Part shown: in pieces, positions 42,795-54,235 of the stretch
Numbering within the stretch: position 1 is the first letter of the stretch
How the letters are laid out: each line of letters starts with the position of its first letter
Source of the DNA: Panorpa germanica
Lineage: Eukaryota > Arthropoda > Insecta > Mecoptera > Panorpidae
Assembly (NCBI GenBank): GCA_963678705.1
Contig: OY783206.1
Span: 26,981,807-27,045,806 of the forward strand
Reading direction: 5' to 3'
DNA length: 64,000 nt
Translations under genes and position numbers: made by a program
The notes under the pieces: model-generated
What the model was told of the DNA's origin: nothing
What the model saw: the letters and a program-made list of their open reading frames with translations, nothing else
The model's database searches: none

Positions 42795-43453
42795 AATGGG
42801 CTTGTGTACTCATTTCGATTTTTCAATTGTTGATTGAAATTAATGTTAATAAATGTATATTGGAGTGTTTATTATAATAAATATCTAATGGCGGAAATAT
42901 AGCAATTAAAAACTCGAATTGTAATTTCACCGCTACAGATGTCCATATTTATGACATAACATCCCAGTAAACATTTTGGAGTCACTTTGACATCATATTG
43001 AAGATGCGTCATGATTTTTTTGTCATAAAAGAGTTCATTTATAGTTCAGTTTCTCACATTTTTTCATATAAAATGTCTACTTTATCGGCTACAGATGGCG
43101 GAATTACTCCACCTGTCGGAATACAAATGAAGATAAAGTTGATGCGAACTATAATTGAAGTGAAATAGTGAGAGAAACGTCACTAAATAGGGCACTTCAC
43201 CAAATTGTTTACTGGGATATCTGTACCATTAAGGGTAGATCAAATATTTTTATGGATAAGAATCTGTGTTGAATATGCTATTTCTTTTACGCTCTGTTGT
43301 TTAAGAGATTGCAACAAATAACTGTTTTAATTACTATCTCCTAACATATAATGAGTTATTAACAAATAATTGAACATTTGAGGTTCTAGTAACCCACTTT
43401 ATCAATATATAGATAGCACAGTTTTATAGAAATTAATAGGACACAAGCCAATT
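42795..43453 (+). mobile_element. R1 inverted-repeat element, copy with a nested MITE
   Basis: The left end is AATGGGCTTGTGTACT and the right end AGGACACAAGCCAATT, near-perfect inverse copies. The interior matches 47188-47805 and 58514-59104. It has no ORF and is interrupted by the element at 42963-43216. Probably a non-autonomous DNA transposon. Confidence 0.65.
42963..43216 (+). mobile_element. MITE with CCCAGTAAACA ends, nested in R1
   Basis: 254 bp. The left end CCCAGTAAACATTTTGG and the right end CCAAATTGTTTACTGGG are inverse copies with little change. A nearly identical copy lies at 61634-61885. The unoccupied site is visible in the R1 copy at 47480-47510. The target duplication is unclear. 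Confidence 0.7.
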
Positions 43454-43679
43454 AAGTTAAGGACACTCATATTATCACATTTAAATTTCAGATGCTGGTC
43501 AAATAATTTGAAACACTAGTGTTAATAGAGTACTCTATTAAGAGTAATAACTATTAATTTAAGATGAAAATGAAATATTTTGTGATTCATGCTATAAATC
43601 TTATTATTGTTTCTAATCAATTGTTTTTACGTTCTATTATATTTCTCTAAACACAAATCAAATAAAAGAGCGCAGTTTT

Positions 43680-43697
43680 TTTATTAACAAATTTATT
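43680..43697 (-). terminator. Possible polyadenylation signals for the RCC1-type gene
   Basis: Two AATAAA words on the minus strand (plus-strand TTTATT at 43680-43685 and 43692-43697), about 270 bases past the stop. Confidence 0.4.
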
Positions 43698-43964
43698 TAA
43701 AGTCTTTACCTAGAAAAATAATTACAGCGCTTAGCGCGTAAAACACCGCCTAGGACAATTCAACTGGTTTTTGCCTTTACATTGTTAAACTTACAATAAA
43801 CACGAAATGACAAGAAATATACAATATACAATGATAAAAAATAGTAAGAAATAATGTGGTTCAAAAATAATAAAAGTAAGTTGTCAAAAACGAAATAAAT
43901 AAATCCTAAATAAATCTTCACTGCCCCAGAGCCTCCTGAAGAACACGATGAAGATAGGTTACAT

Positions 43965-45269
43965 CTACTTTTTCTGTGTAACAGCTAAAAAGATGGTATG
44001 CTGTCCTCCACCACTAACTTGAATCACTTTTTGATCTACAAGAGATTTACTTTTGACAACAACAGGTATTAAATGATCATCATCATTGCCGGTGCCAAGT
44101 TCACCACCTCCATTAGTCCCCCAGCTGTACAGGAAGCCGTCATCAGTAACTGCAAAAGAACTAGCTAAACCACAGGATATTGAAACACATTTTTTATTTT
44201 CTAATGTTGGTATAAGGGTCAAATCCTTAGCGTCATTTTCTACATCTCCAAGTCCTAGACGACCGTACTCTTTGCGTCCTAGTGCGTAGCAGGCCCCCTT
44301 GTCATCTGTAGCTATTGTGTGATGTTGACCTGCAGCGATTTGTTGCCATGATTTATTTCTAACTTGACTAAAAGCGAAGGCTTCTTCAGGGACATAAGCT
44401 GTGAGCTTCGTGGGGTGCTCCAGACCAATCTGGCCGTAGTTATTTAATCCGGTCACGTAGATGACAGCGGTGTCACGAGCTTTTGCGAATGTGCAGTGAT
44501 TACCCGCCCAAATCTTTTCAATAAACACTTTGCGTGAAGCCTGGAAATTTACTGGTTTGGGGCTTAAAAGGGGCACTGTTCCTTGTCTGGAGGCGTTCCG
44601 GTCACACATGCGTTCCCCTACGCGTCCCAGCTGCCCTTGCTCTGCACAACCTACGGTGAAGATCTGTCCATTATCAGTTAACGCCGCTAAGTGATCGGTA
44701 CCGGAAGCAATCTGCGTGCAAACAATGTCCGGTAGAAATTCAATTGGTTCTAACGACTTTTTTATATCCGGTGTGAGTCCCATTGTACCATGGGAGTCTC
44801 TAAACGTACCCCAAAAGAACACTCGACCGTCTTTAAGTAGCGCCGCTGTATGACTATCTCCTGCAGATATTTGAACAGCTTCTAGAGGGAGCTCTACTTC
44901 GCCGGGGCTGCATTCTAGTTCCTCGTCGTCACCTTCTGTCTTCGTTACTCGACCTAGAGCGTATTCGTCGTTGCACCCGAATGTTATTACTTTACCTTTA
45001 GCTGTTAAACATACGCTGTGCATTCCTCCAGCACAAATATCAACAACGTCTGATAAGTTAGGCACTAAAGATGGACGCGATCTTTCCTGAACATCACATC
45101 CTAGACCTAGTTGACCAACGTCGCCTTGTCCGCAAACTAATACTGAACCCGCTGATGTTTTCCTAGATACTATTTTTAAACTTTCTAGAGCTTTTCTTTT
45201 TACTGGAGGTTTTCCTGAACCAGAAGATTCGCTTGCTAAACGTTTTTTGGATGGTTTGGCTGAAGGCAT
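43965..45269 (-). CDS. Rcc1: RCC1-family chromatin-associated Ran guanine-nucleotide exchange factor
   Basis: The 434-residue product has a basic N-terminal tail (KPSKKRLASES...PPVKRKALES), as expected for a nuclear targeting and chromatin-binding tail. A beta-propeller follows, made of RCC1 repeats: GQGDVGQLGLG, GCNDEYALGR, SAGDSHTAALL, GTDHLAALTDNGQ, GCAEQGQLGR, GLNNYGQIGL, AAGQHHTIATDD, GRKEYGRLGLG and WGTNGGGELGTG. The length and order fit true RCC1, which loads Ran with GTP on chromatin to drive nuclear transport and spindle assembly. The coding part is one uninterrupted exon. A splice acceptor (TTTTCCAG) abuts the ATG, so at least one upstream noncoding exon is expected. The symbol is given by family resemblance. 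Confidence 0.93.
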   Translation of the reverse strand: MPSAKPSKKRLASESSGSGKPPVKRKALESLKIVSRKTSAGSVLVCGQGDVGQLGLGCDVQERSRPSLVPNLSDVVDICAGGMHSVCLTAKGKVITFGCNDEYALGRVTKTEGDDEELECSPGEVELPLEAVQISAGDSHTAALLKDGRVFFWGTFRDSHGTMGLTPDIKKSLEPIEFLPDIVCTQIASGTDHLAALTDNGQIFTVGCAEQGQLGRVGERMCDRNASRQGTVPLLSPKPVNFQASRKVFIEKIWAGNHCTFAKARDTAVIYVTGLNNYGQIGLEHPTKLTAYVPEEAFAFSQVRNKSWQQIAAGQHHTIATDDKGACYALGRKEYGRLGLGDVENDAKDLTLIPTLENKKCVSISCGLASSFAVTDDGFLYSWGTNGGGELGTGNDDDHLIPVVVKSKSLVDQKVIQVSGGGQHTIFLAVTQKK

Positions 45270-47187
45270 CTGGAAAATTAAAATTATAATGTTATATTAT
45301 TAAAATAATATAATGCTATAATATTATAATAAAAATAGTATATAAGAAATAGTATATTATAATAGTAATAATAATACATGTGTTTAAGCTCTTAGAAACG
45401 CTGTCTTTTACAATTACAAGATTCTAAATTGATTTGACAGTTTTTTACACTGAGTTCCCCCAGGGTTTGGCAAATCTATCACTGAACACCACGTTTAAAA
45501 ACATTTAATAAAATACAATATAATACATCATCAGCATACAATGTTATCACAATTAATAATTGATTTTGACAAAATTATTTTATTACATTGACACACGTTT
45601 TTTCAATAAACAGTTAAATTTACCTTCGACATTTTTAAAGGTTATGTTCATTAGATCTGTATTTATAATAACAAAATATTTTATTATTATTGATTTTATA
45701 AAATACTCAACTTTTAAATATATAAATTATCACTAAAAACTCTATTGAAAATTTCATTTAACAAAAATTAATATTATTAGCTAACTTTTTAGAGTGATAA
45801 TTTTAGGTTGTGTTGAAATACTTATATAATAAAAATTACATTAAAAAATGTGTTAAATTTATTGATGACCGATAAATATAAGTACATATTAATATTGTAA
45901 ATTAAATAATAACAACAAAACAATAAATTAATATTATGTTGAATATAAATAAGATATTATAACCTCTCAGTAATTATATTATAAAAACTTTGTTATTACA
46001 CATACCTTTGTTTGTATTAATATTAAGTTAACAGTAATTCAATTCTTAATGGATTCTTAATAATTTATAAATATTTATTATTAATTTAATGTAGGCACTC
46101 TGAATAGAACTATTGTATACTGAACTAAATAATTTTAGGCGGGAAATGCACAGAATCACGTTAACCTCAATCAATTGCCAAACTGTGCCAAACTAAACCA
46201 ATGCTTTCCAAATGAAGAATTAAATGTTAAATGGAATCAAGAAGTTGGATAGTATCCTGAGTTTTAAATTCAACAAAAATAAACAATATATTACATTTGT
46301 ATAAACCTGTCTAGTAGAACTTTTAATATCTAATTATTTTACTAATATTTACTATAAATTACATACCTTGCAAATATTGTGTATATCTACAGCTTGAATG
46401 TCCAAAGTTAAGATGTGAGATACTAAAATGTTTATTTTAGGAAATCGTTAAATATCTGTCCAGGTAAAAAAAATAACCAGTTTTGGTTTAACGGTTTAGC
46501 ATACCAACACCAGACAATAATAGACACAGCAGGTTGAACAGGTAAACCAAACTATGTTTTTAGAAATCCATATCACTGGTAAAATGAATTATTCGTCGTT
46601 CAAACTTTTAACTGCAAATAATTTTTTGTGCAAGAAATTAATTTTGCAAGTTGTTGCAAGTGAAATATCGTTTACTACGAACAGCTGTGAACAGCTGCGT
46701 TATGTATCGCATGAAGTATTATATTACGAAGGTTGCCAACATGTAAAAATAATCTCAATAATCAACGAGTAAAACTTCTGTGACGTATAATGCATACCAA
46801 AAAGATAAGGCAAAAGGAAATTTAAATTTAACATAGCTATAACTACGTTAATATTTGAATATAAGTATATGGTTACAACTCTCGTAAAATTTCGCTGCTT
46901 GAATCTTTTAGACAAATTTTAGATGCGGTGTATAGAATATTTAGACGACTATTCATGGAAAAAAAGTCAAGTATTTACACGGTTTTTTAATTTATCTTAA
47001 TCTTAATTAAATTAATCGGAAAGCGAAATAATTCCATATAAGTTAAATGCATTGCATACATTTCAGGCGCACATGTTTTGCAAATTACAGGAATGTAACA
47101 TTTCCAGGTAACAAGTCCATGTCTTTTAGATAGTCAATTTTTTTTTACTGAATATAAAAAAACGAACAAAGTTATGTTTAAATTGAT
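45270..47187. other. 5' flank of the RCC1-type gene, AT-rich
   Basis: Very AT-rich with simple TAATA runs near 45300-45380. It should hold the untranslated first exon and promoter of the RCC1-type gene, but neither could be placed. A short plus-strand frame at 46554-46772 is unsupported. Confidence 0.4.
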
Positions 47188-47805
47188 AACGGACTTATGT
47201 CCTATGTCTTAATAATTGTTACATCTTTATCAACATGTAGATATTTATTAAAATTGAAACGCCAATATACATACGTAAAATTTCGTTTGATTGGATCTTA
47301 TATAACGCGGGATATTTGAATTATAAAGTCCACGTCGAGGATAAATATATTGTAGTCGGACTTAAAAACAAATTTTAGATGTGGGACCGCAGTACGCGTA
47401 AAATATCTAAATGTTGACGGAGATTTAGAATGAAAAATTCGAATTGTGGTTTTAGTGCTACAGATGTCGGCCATATTTATGACGTAACATGTCGTACTAT
47501 TAAGGGATAGGTCAGTTATTTTTTCTATGGATAAAAGTTCTGTGTTGAATATGATATCTCTTTTACGCTCTGTTGTATAAAAGAGATAGAAACTAAGAGG
47601 ACCTGATGTCACATGTCTTGGAATGTTCTACAACGTTGAATCCCTGTAATAATTAAAGCAAAAAAAATGACCATTTTATTTGTTAACATCTCTTAAAATA
47701 CAGTGAGCTTTTAAAAAATAATTGGACATTTGAAGTTCTAGTCATCAACTTTATCAATATGTAGTACACTTTTATAGAAATTAAGATATAGGACACAAGG
47801 CCATT
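47188..47805 (+). mobile_element. R1 inverted-repeat element
   Basis: The left end AACGGACTTATGTCCTATG and the right end ATAGGACACAAGGCCATT are inverse copies with a few changes. The interior includes GACGTAACATGTCGTACTAT, the unoccupied version of the site hit by the MITE at 42963. Confidence 0.6.
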
Positions 47806-48430
47806 ATTAGGCAACCTTGTAGTTCACTTCAACTTCTTTTGAAAAGACATATTTTTTTATTATTTCAATTACAATATCTGTTATATCTTTACCAAATATT
47901 TTAATACCAACGTATTCGCTTATATAGATTAATTTTTTGACATTTCAAATTATTTTCAAAAAATTTAATATTTTCGTTTATATTATTTTTATCCAAGCAA
48001 TCATTTTGCCATTATAATAAAATATTTAATATCCTAATATTTTAGATAAACAATTGAGAGCAATTGAGAGCGAAAAACACAGAATCTTGTATTACGTACA
48101 GATTTTAGGGTTCAACAATTTCTTAATTAGATTCTGCAGAGCCGTATCAGTGCTTATTGAACATTGATGATTTATTTCTTTAATGTCTTTTCGTCGCTTT
48201 AACCAATAATATACCAAATTGAAAGAGGAAGCTGGGCAAAGATTTGTTTCGGTTTCGAGTTATTCAAGCTCAAATATTGAATGTACAACATTATAAGACC
48301 TTGTTTTTTATTATTACTTCTTTAAATAAAGCACAAGTTCAGTGACGGTGCCGGAAAATAGTCCACAGGGTCCACAGAAGTTGCTTTCCACAAACAAAGC
48401 ACAACGATTCTGTGTGGGCAGCAGTGTGAT
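47806..48430. other. 5' flank of the secreted-protein gene
   Basis: No gene is seen. Possible promoter or 5' untranslated exon of the gene starting at 48635 lies here or in the next 200 bases, but no clear core element was identified. Confidence 0.3.
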
Positions 48431-48464
48431 CAATGAAATATCCCTAAATTCTTATATTTCATTG
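48431..48464. repeat. Small inverted repeat upstream of the secreted-protein gene
   Basis: CAATGAAATAT and its exact inverse ATATTTCATTG flank a 12-base loop, about 170 bases before the start codon. It may be chance. Confidence 0.5.
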
Positions 48465-48634
48465 TGGGCAAACTTCCCACACCACGTAATCTAGTTACCT
48501 TTGATTTCTAACTAATCAAAGTCAACATAAAACAAAATCACATTGCACCTTAATTTCATACGGTGAACATCAATTTTTCTAACCGTGTTTTTTAGAATTT
48601 TATTTTATATCGATCGTATTTTTTCTACTTAACA

Positions 48635-48776
48635 ATGCCTTTAAAGGAGGCAAATCTGCTGCTTTTGGTGGCAGTGGCCATCCTGTTATTCATTGCAACT
48701 ACCTATTGCCAACCTACCGATAAAAATAAGACTACCCAGCTTAACCATGACCTCCGCCATTCTTCAATTGCAAACT
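48635..48776 (+). CDS. Secreted His-rich/Cys-containing protein, exon 1 (signal peptide)
   Basis: Start MPLKEANLLLLVAVAIL, with a hydrophobic core and likely cleavage near TYCQ-P (about residue 25), is a strong signal peptide. The exon ends at a GTAAGTATT donor in phase 1. It joins exons at 48864-49004, 49095-49265 and 55604-55929, all through phase-1 introns with good TTTGCAG acceptors. The lengths sum to 780 bases (259 residues plus stop), open throughout. After the signal the protein has a polar region (exon 2), a His/Lys-rich region (exon 3) and a region with seven cysteines (exon 4). Dibasic KR sites flank the His-rich stretch, suggesting proteolytic processing. No family is recognised. 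A secreted peptide precursor, metal-binding or defence-related protein are possibilities, none proved. Confidence 0.75.
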
Positions 48777-48863
48777 GTAAGTATTTTGACGACATCTTAG
48801 TACAAAATGAATCAGCTCCAATGTCTTATTTTGACTGACGTTTCTCTTATTTGTTGTTTGCAG

Positions 48864-49004
48864 CTTCACATGTCGAAAATATCGCTCCAGATAATAGTGA
48901 ACCAGGATTAATGAACCAGAGGAATACCTCAAGGATTAAAGTTATGAATGATACGGCTTCTGAAGACACCCACAATGATATTAACCTGGATAACAATAAA
49001 TACG
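48864..49004 (+). CDS. Secreted protein, exon 2 (acidic, Asn-rich)
   Basis: Acceptor TTGTTTGCAG and donor TACG/GTAAAT; exactly 141 bases, phase 1 at both ends, so it could be skipped without changing frame. It encodes a polar Asn/Asp/Ser/Thr-rich segment with possible N-glycosylation sites (NTS, NDT). Confidence 0.7.
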
Positions 49005-49094
49005 GTAAATATTATTGTACATCTATTGTTGAAATAATTCGCCTGTTAGCGAAGGCACCATGTTTTAATTGACTTTATTTTATTTTGTTTGCAG

Positions 49095-49265
49095 ATTCTG
49101 AAAAGGTTGGTACGATTTCCGTTAAAAGATCTGAACATGGCCACCATAAGGACCATAAGATCCATAATCACCATAAGCACAAGGAACATCACTCAGGAAA
49201 AGCACATAAGAACAAACATGATCAAATAGCACCCCAACCGAAATATACAAAGAGAAACAGAGAAA
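49095..49265 (+). CDS. Secreted protein, exon 3 (histidine/lysine-rich)
   Basis: Acceptor TTTGTTTGCAG and donor GAAA/GTGAGTAC; 171 bases, phase 1 at both ends. It encodes VKR-SEHGHHKDHK, then HNHHKHKEHH and further His/Lys, ending PKYTKR-NRE. KR pairs bound a His-rich peptide of about 40 residues. His-rich segments often bind zinc or copper or act on microbial membranes; which applies here is unknown. Confidence 0.7.
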
Positions 49266-52259
49266 GTGAGTACTGTTTAAATTATCTCACTTTTAGCTTA
49301 GATTTGATGATGTTATAAATTCTAAATTTAAACACCCCTCTCCCCCCTAAATACTGCTGAGGGAGATCTCAAACATCTTCAATGTTCACATTATTTTAAT
49401 TTTTAGGTTTTCCAAATTAATTTAGGTTTTCAGAAATATAAAATAGCCCCAGAATCAACAAAAATAGCCTGCAAATTATGGGCCCCATGATACTTTTATA
49501 TTTCCTTTCTTTATTTTTAGGTTTTCCAAATTGTTTCTACTTTCTAGGGTTGCAATTTATGATTTAAAGATGTGAATGTACTACATGTTGTTTTCTGTTG
49601 TATTTATTTATATTTATGTAAAAAAGTGTTGTTCAAAAAACATTTTAGGAACTGAACTGAAAATTTTCAGTTTCTTGAACTCTTAAGTGGGTTGTTTACA
49701 GGAAGTCTATATGTTAGGAGTTGCAATATAAGATGATGTATTTTAAGAATTTATTGTACGCTTATTTAGAATTGTAACAATAAAGAATTCAATAAATTGT
49801 AAAAGTGTATAGTTTAAAGGACGGAAATGTGTTTGAAGATAAGAACAGAACATTTAGGAACCGGAAGTAACGGAATTGAATACGGCGGAAATAGAATTAC
49901 TTAGGAATGGTTTTGTTTTATTTATATGTGGTATATTTTGTGATTTCGTGGCGCAATAAATTAAGGATTGTTATGGATTTGTGCGATGGAAACAGCAACA
50001 ACTCTGAACATGAATTTAGTGAGTGTGGGACACAAATGAAATTGAAATAGAATGTGGAACAATACTAAGATGGAATATTATAGAAGAAAGGGACCCCCAG
50101 AAGAAAGTCAATTTCTCAAATGTAAATTTCGAAAGGAAAATGAGAATATAAGAGGACAATTAGCCATTGGTGGAAATGAGATAAACCGGAAATAGACTGC
50201 AACCAATTCAACATTTAAATAAGTCAATGATGAGAAGGAGAACCAGTTGAAGATGAAATTAGGAACAAAAGAATTGTTACCGTAAAAGAACTACCATTGT
50301 TGTCTACTCCACATGGAAATAACAACACATCATGGCAAAAGCGATCTCGCACTACAAGACGAATTCAGATCAGGCTTAATGGACAACAATTAGGAAAGTA
50401 ACATGATGTCAGTAGGAGAAATATTTAAGGAAACATAAGACAAGAATATCAAAACCAAGATAATGTTGGAAAAGGAGAATTTCTTCAAACTCTCTGCTTT
50501 GATGAATGAAAAATGAACGTGTAGTTCCAATCCCATTCGACACAAAATTACGTCATCAGTCGACCGACCCTGGAAAGTCGTTTTGGAAGCTGGATAAGCG
50601 TATTTAACAGGATTTTTGTATCGATGTATTCTACTGGAAAAACTTAGATCCAGAATTGTACACAGCAATGGAAAAGTAGTAAAACAGTGGCCAGCAAAGA
50701 ACAAACTTGCTTCGAAGAGTACTACGTATTGTTACTGAGTTGGCAGACTTCATCCATTGACGTTGAAACTCTTGGACCACGCACCTTGTCCTCTTGTCCT
50801 CTCGGAAGAAAAGCATATCCAACCATAGTCGTTGTGACTTCCTGGAGCGCTTGGAGAACAACTACTGTACTTAGTGGATCAAGGGCATTAGGACATCGTA
50901 GCTATGGATATCATCCTCTTATATTAATAAATTAACAAATGAAAAGTAAATAACAAAATAAGATTTACAAGAAATAAATTAAATGAAACATTTTGAAGTG
51001 GATCAAAGCTCCAAATACGCATCATGAGTAAATTGCTGGAACAGTAGTTAACAGATAATCCAAAAAGAAAAGGAAAGCAGAAAAACAAATTATTCTCAAT
51101 TAACAGGCACAAAGAGGGATCAACCAGGAGGATCAGGACGACCAAACCAGACCAAAGTGTGCAGGGCTGATAAGACTAACTGAGAATAACTGTTAGGAAA
51201 TATTTGCAGATCAAATACTAAAATATTGCAATTAAATTCGGATGTTTTCAAGGCTGAACAAAGAACTATGGTGCAACACGAAATTAAAAATATTTATGTG
51301 GTGGAAACAATTAAAGGAGGAGCTTAACAGAACTATTAAGGACGTTTAATCACGCGTATCTGAGGGAAATTAGAAAAAACGGTTGAATATGTTTAGGAAG
51401 ATTTCAAAAATTAGGTTGCTTATGGAATAATCTTGAAAATAGAAATTGACAGGTGACTAATGACCATAGAAAATTAATTACACTGATGAAGGAAACTTGT
51501 CGATTTGTTTGAAGAGTGATGCGACAAAATTTGTAAGAAAGGCAAGAAGCTAATGGGAGGAACATGAAAAAATGTATGGTTCGAGAAAGACAAGAAAGAC
51601 ATCCGGACAAGAAGCAAATAATTCTTACTAAGTAAAATGTGAAATGAATAAAAATAAAAGTAATAATAGTTTTAAGAAAAGATTCTTCAAGAATTAGAAA
51701 AGATGGCTGCAATAAAGAAGGTTATTCCCAAATGAGATCTTCATAGTGAATTGGATAAAGATATTAAAGATATCATTCTTTGTGACCTAGGCCTTGAAGG
51801 AAGGAAGACGTAAAGCTGCAACTTAATAATTTAGATGAGTCTTCAGATATATGCAGGAATGAAACCATCATTGAATAATCCCTGCTTATGCGATACTTGT
51901 TTCATGTAAGGGCGTCCATGTTTTGCCGCCATTTTTCTTTATAGCGTTTGCTGTCAGTTTTGATTAGACTCTCATAAACTTCGGACGACAGTTGGTCATT
52001 TCAACAAGGTGTTTTAGTTAACGGAACATGTTAAGAAATAGATTGCCAATGGAGAACACTTGGAGGAAATGCCGTAATTCTTTTGGATCGTATCAAATGT
52101 TGTCGTGGAAAATTAACGTGTAAACGAATGTGTACACTGCAAGATGTATCGAGGAATGGCAACTGAACTTTGACCTCGACGTATGCAAACATTTAAAGAA
52201 AGATTTCTGCTTGTAACTTGTCTGGAGATTGTTGGGCAATTTGAGCTGGATCCTCGGGA

Positions 52260-52370
52260 CGATATCGTGTGATGCATGGACTACAGCATTTGTGGTTTCA
52301 ACAAGATGGCGGAATACGTTGCACAGGTCGCGTAACGATGCACAACTTTATGATTTATGCATATTATGTA
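52260..52370 (+). pseudogene. Fragment of a mariner-like DDE transposase
   Basis: The frame reads LQHLWFQQDGGIRCTGRVTM, matching the WFQQDGAxxHTAR motif around the second catalytic aspartate of mariner-like transposases. The remainder is not open, so this is a decayed DNA transposon. Confidence 0.5.
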
Positions 52371-52599
52371 GCAGTGGTTAAATAATGAAACTCAAAGATT
52401 GAATTAAATTTTATAGGAAACAAGGAACATGGATATTACGTTAAATGCACGTAACGTTTTACTTAAATGAAAGCAAAGTAATATTTCACGTAGAAAGGTC
52501 TTAATTTTGATTAAAGTTGTTTTGTTTTATTATTGTTAATAAAGTTTGTGAACAAAGAAATATGGTGCTGTATGTGAAAACGTGCAATGGAAATGTAAT

Positions 52600-52845
52600 G
52601 GAAATGGACATTGTAACAGAAATTAGAAGGAAAACACTGCATTGGTCAGGACATGTGAAACGAATGTACTGAAGCAGAATGGGAAAGAAAGTTCCGGAAG
52701 AGAGAAAAACATCTAACGAAAATAGGGGTTCTGCAAATTGTAAGAAGAAGGCGGTCAATAGGAAAGAATGGAAAGAAGCCTTAAGGGAGGATCAATGGCT
52801 TTACCGCCTTGGTGATGTTATTCTAAATATTCCATATATTTCTTA
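52600..52845 (+). mobile_element. LINE 3'-end remnant
   Basis: The frame has EIRRKTLHWSGHVKRM and later KEWKEALRED, matching the R-x-L-x-W-x-GHV-x-RM and RxxWR motifs near the C-terminus of many LINE reverse-transcriptase ORFs. A stop lies within it. No upstream RT motif (FADD) was found. Confidence 0.55.
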
Positions 52846-52934
52846 ATACCTGAGAAGGTCTCTTTTAGTAGTATTACGATTCTATTAATCCGGGAAAAGG
52901 TAATTTCTTTAATATTCGTTTGAGTGCATCAATA

Positions 52935-53310
52935 ACAAGAACGGATGACGGAAATTGATAAAAGTAAACGTAATGAGAATATATAAGAAGGAAAGAGACA
53001 AAAAATGTAAAGAGAATCGCAAGATTCACATGGGAACGCAGCAGGTGTTGTGAAAAAGGAGAGGAGAAGAACGGAAACGTTGGAGGACAGAACAGACATG
53101 CGATGGTAAAATAAACAGTAAAAAAAAGATAAAGAATATAATGAGAGAAGAAAACGCAGGGAAGAAATGTATGGCGGAAGTAGGAAGGAAGTAAGGAAGA
53201 GTAGCTGTATAGAAATGAAGGATGTCATGAAAAAAAAAGAAACGAGGAAGAAGATGGATGGCAGAGGTACAGAAAAGAGGGAGGGAGAAAAAGGATAGCA
53301 GAGAAAAACG
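52935..53310. repeat. Purine-rich dispersed repeat, second copy
   Basis: Shares ATAAAAGTAAACGTAATGAG-type and GATGGCAGAGGTACAGA words with 4545-4850. It lacks the perfect hairpin. Confidence 0.45.
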
Positions 53311-53429
53311 CGCAGTTCATTATTATCATTATATAGTCGTAGTAGAATTTATGTAAAAGAATGTAACGCGTAACGGTAAAAAACATTAAAATGTACACTG
53401 GAAACAATATGTACATTTATAAACATTTA

Positions 53430-54164
53430 CAAAATGTAATTTATAATCTATAAATACGAGTATGGGTATTTAAAATATAAAGATTAATTTAGAATCATGA
53501 TAATGTTCCAGGTGTATGTATGTTTACTTGTTTGGTTTCTTATGTGATTGGTATTGCTTTGGCTCGCACACGGCTCCAGCGAATTTGTTTTAAATTTCTT
53601 ATTTCTTAAAATTGGGGTGAACCTGCTAAGGAACTTTGGAGAAAGTTCAAATTTTGTGTTTTGTAATAATATAGTATCTAATTAATAAAAAAAATATCCA
53701 AATTTCAACAAATTATTGGGGGGCACGATATCGGTTTTTTCCGAGGATAAAAATGAACTTTCGCTAGTTTTCTCAACTTCCCATTTTTCAATTTTTGATT
53801 TTCTAAAGTTCGAAATATGTTAGAATTGAATTCCGTGATACAAATGCAAAATTTCAACTTTCTACCTTTTACAAATTAAAAGTTATACAGCAAAAATGCC
53901 CGTTTCTTTTCAGTTTTTCCAAAATTACGGGTTTCCAGCAAATTCAGGGAAATATCCGAGGACGCCAAAAGTCTTAGGAATTTTTACTCAGCGAAATAGG
54001 AAATTTTAGAAAATTTTGCTGGAGCCGTTTTCGAGTTAAACCAATAACAAACATATAAGAAAAAAAACAAATAAACATACACCTGGAACATTATCATGAT
54101 TCTAATTTAATCTCAGTATTTTAAATACCCATACTCGTATTTATGGATTATAAATTATGTTTTG
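53430..54164. mobile_element. Foldback element with inverted arms of about 160 bp
   Basis: The left arm contains ATAAATACGAGTATGGGTAT, ATCATGATAATGTTCCAGGT and GCTCCAGCGAATTT. The right arm carries the inverse of each in reverse order (AAATTTTGCTGGAGC, ACCTGGAACATTATCATGAT, ATACCCATACTCGTATTTAT). The middle is about 420 bases with no ORF. Confidence 0.7.
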
Positions 54165-54235
54165 AAAATGAAAATGTGCAAATAAATATTTAAAAAAAAA
54201 TAGGCTAATAGCTCGAGTTCAAAACGAAAAAAGAG

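Noticed and set aside
42795-43453. Possibility that the R1 ends are LTRs.
   Set aside because: The ends are inverted, not direct, repeats and there is no coding interior.
50390-51145. Several minus-strand frames of 70-104 codons in the long intron.
   Set aside because: The region is purine-rich on the plus strand, which yields pyrimidine-coded Phe/Leu/Ser-rich frames by composition; no motif is seen.
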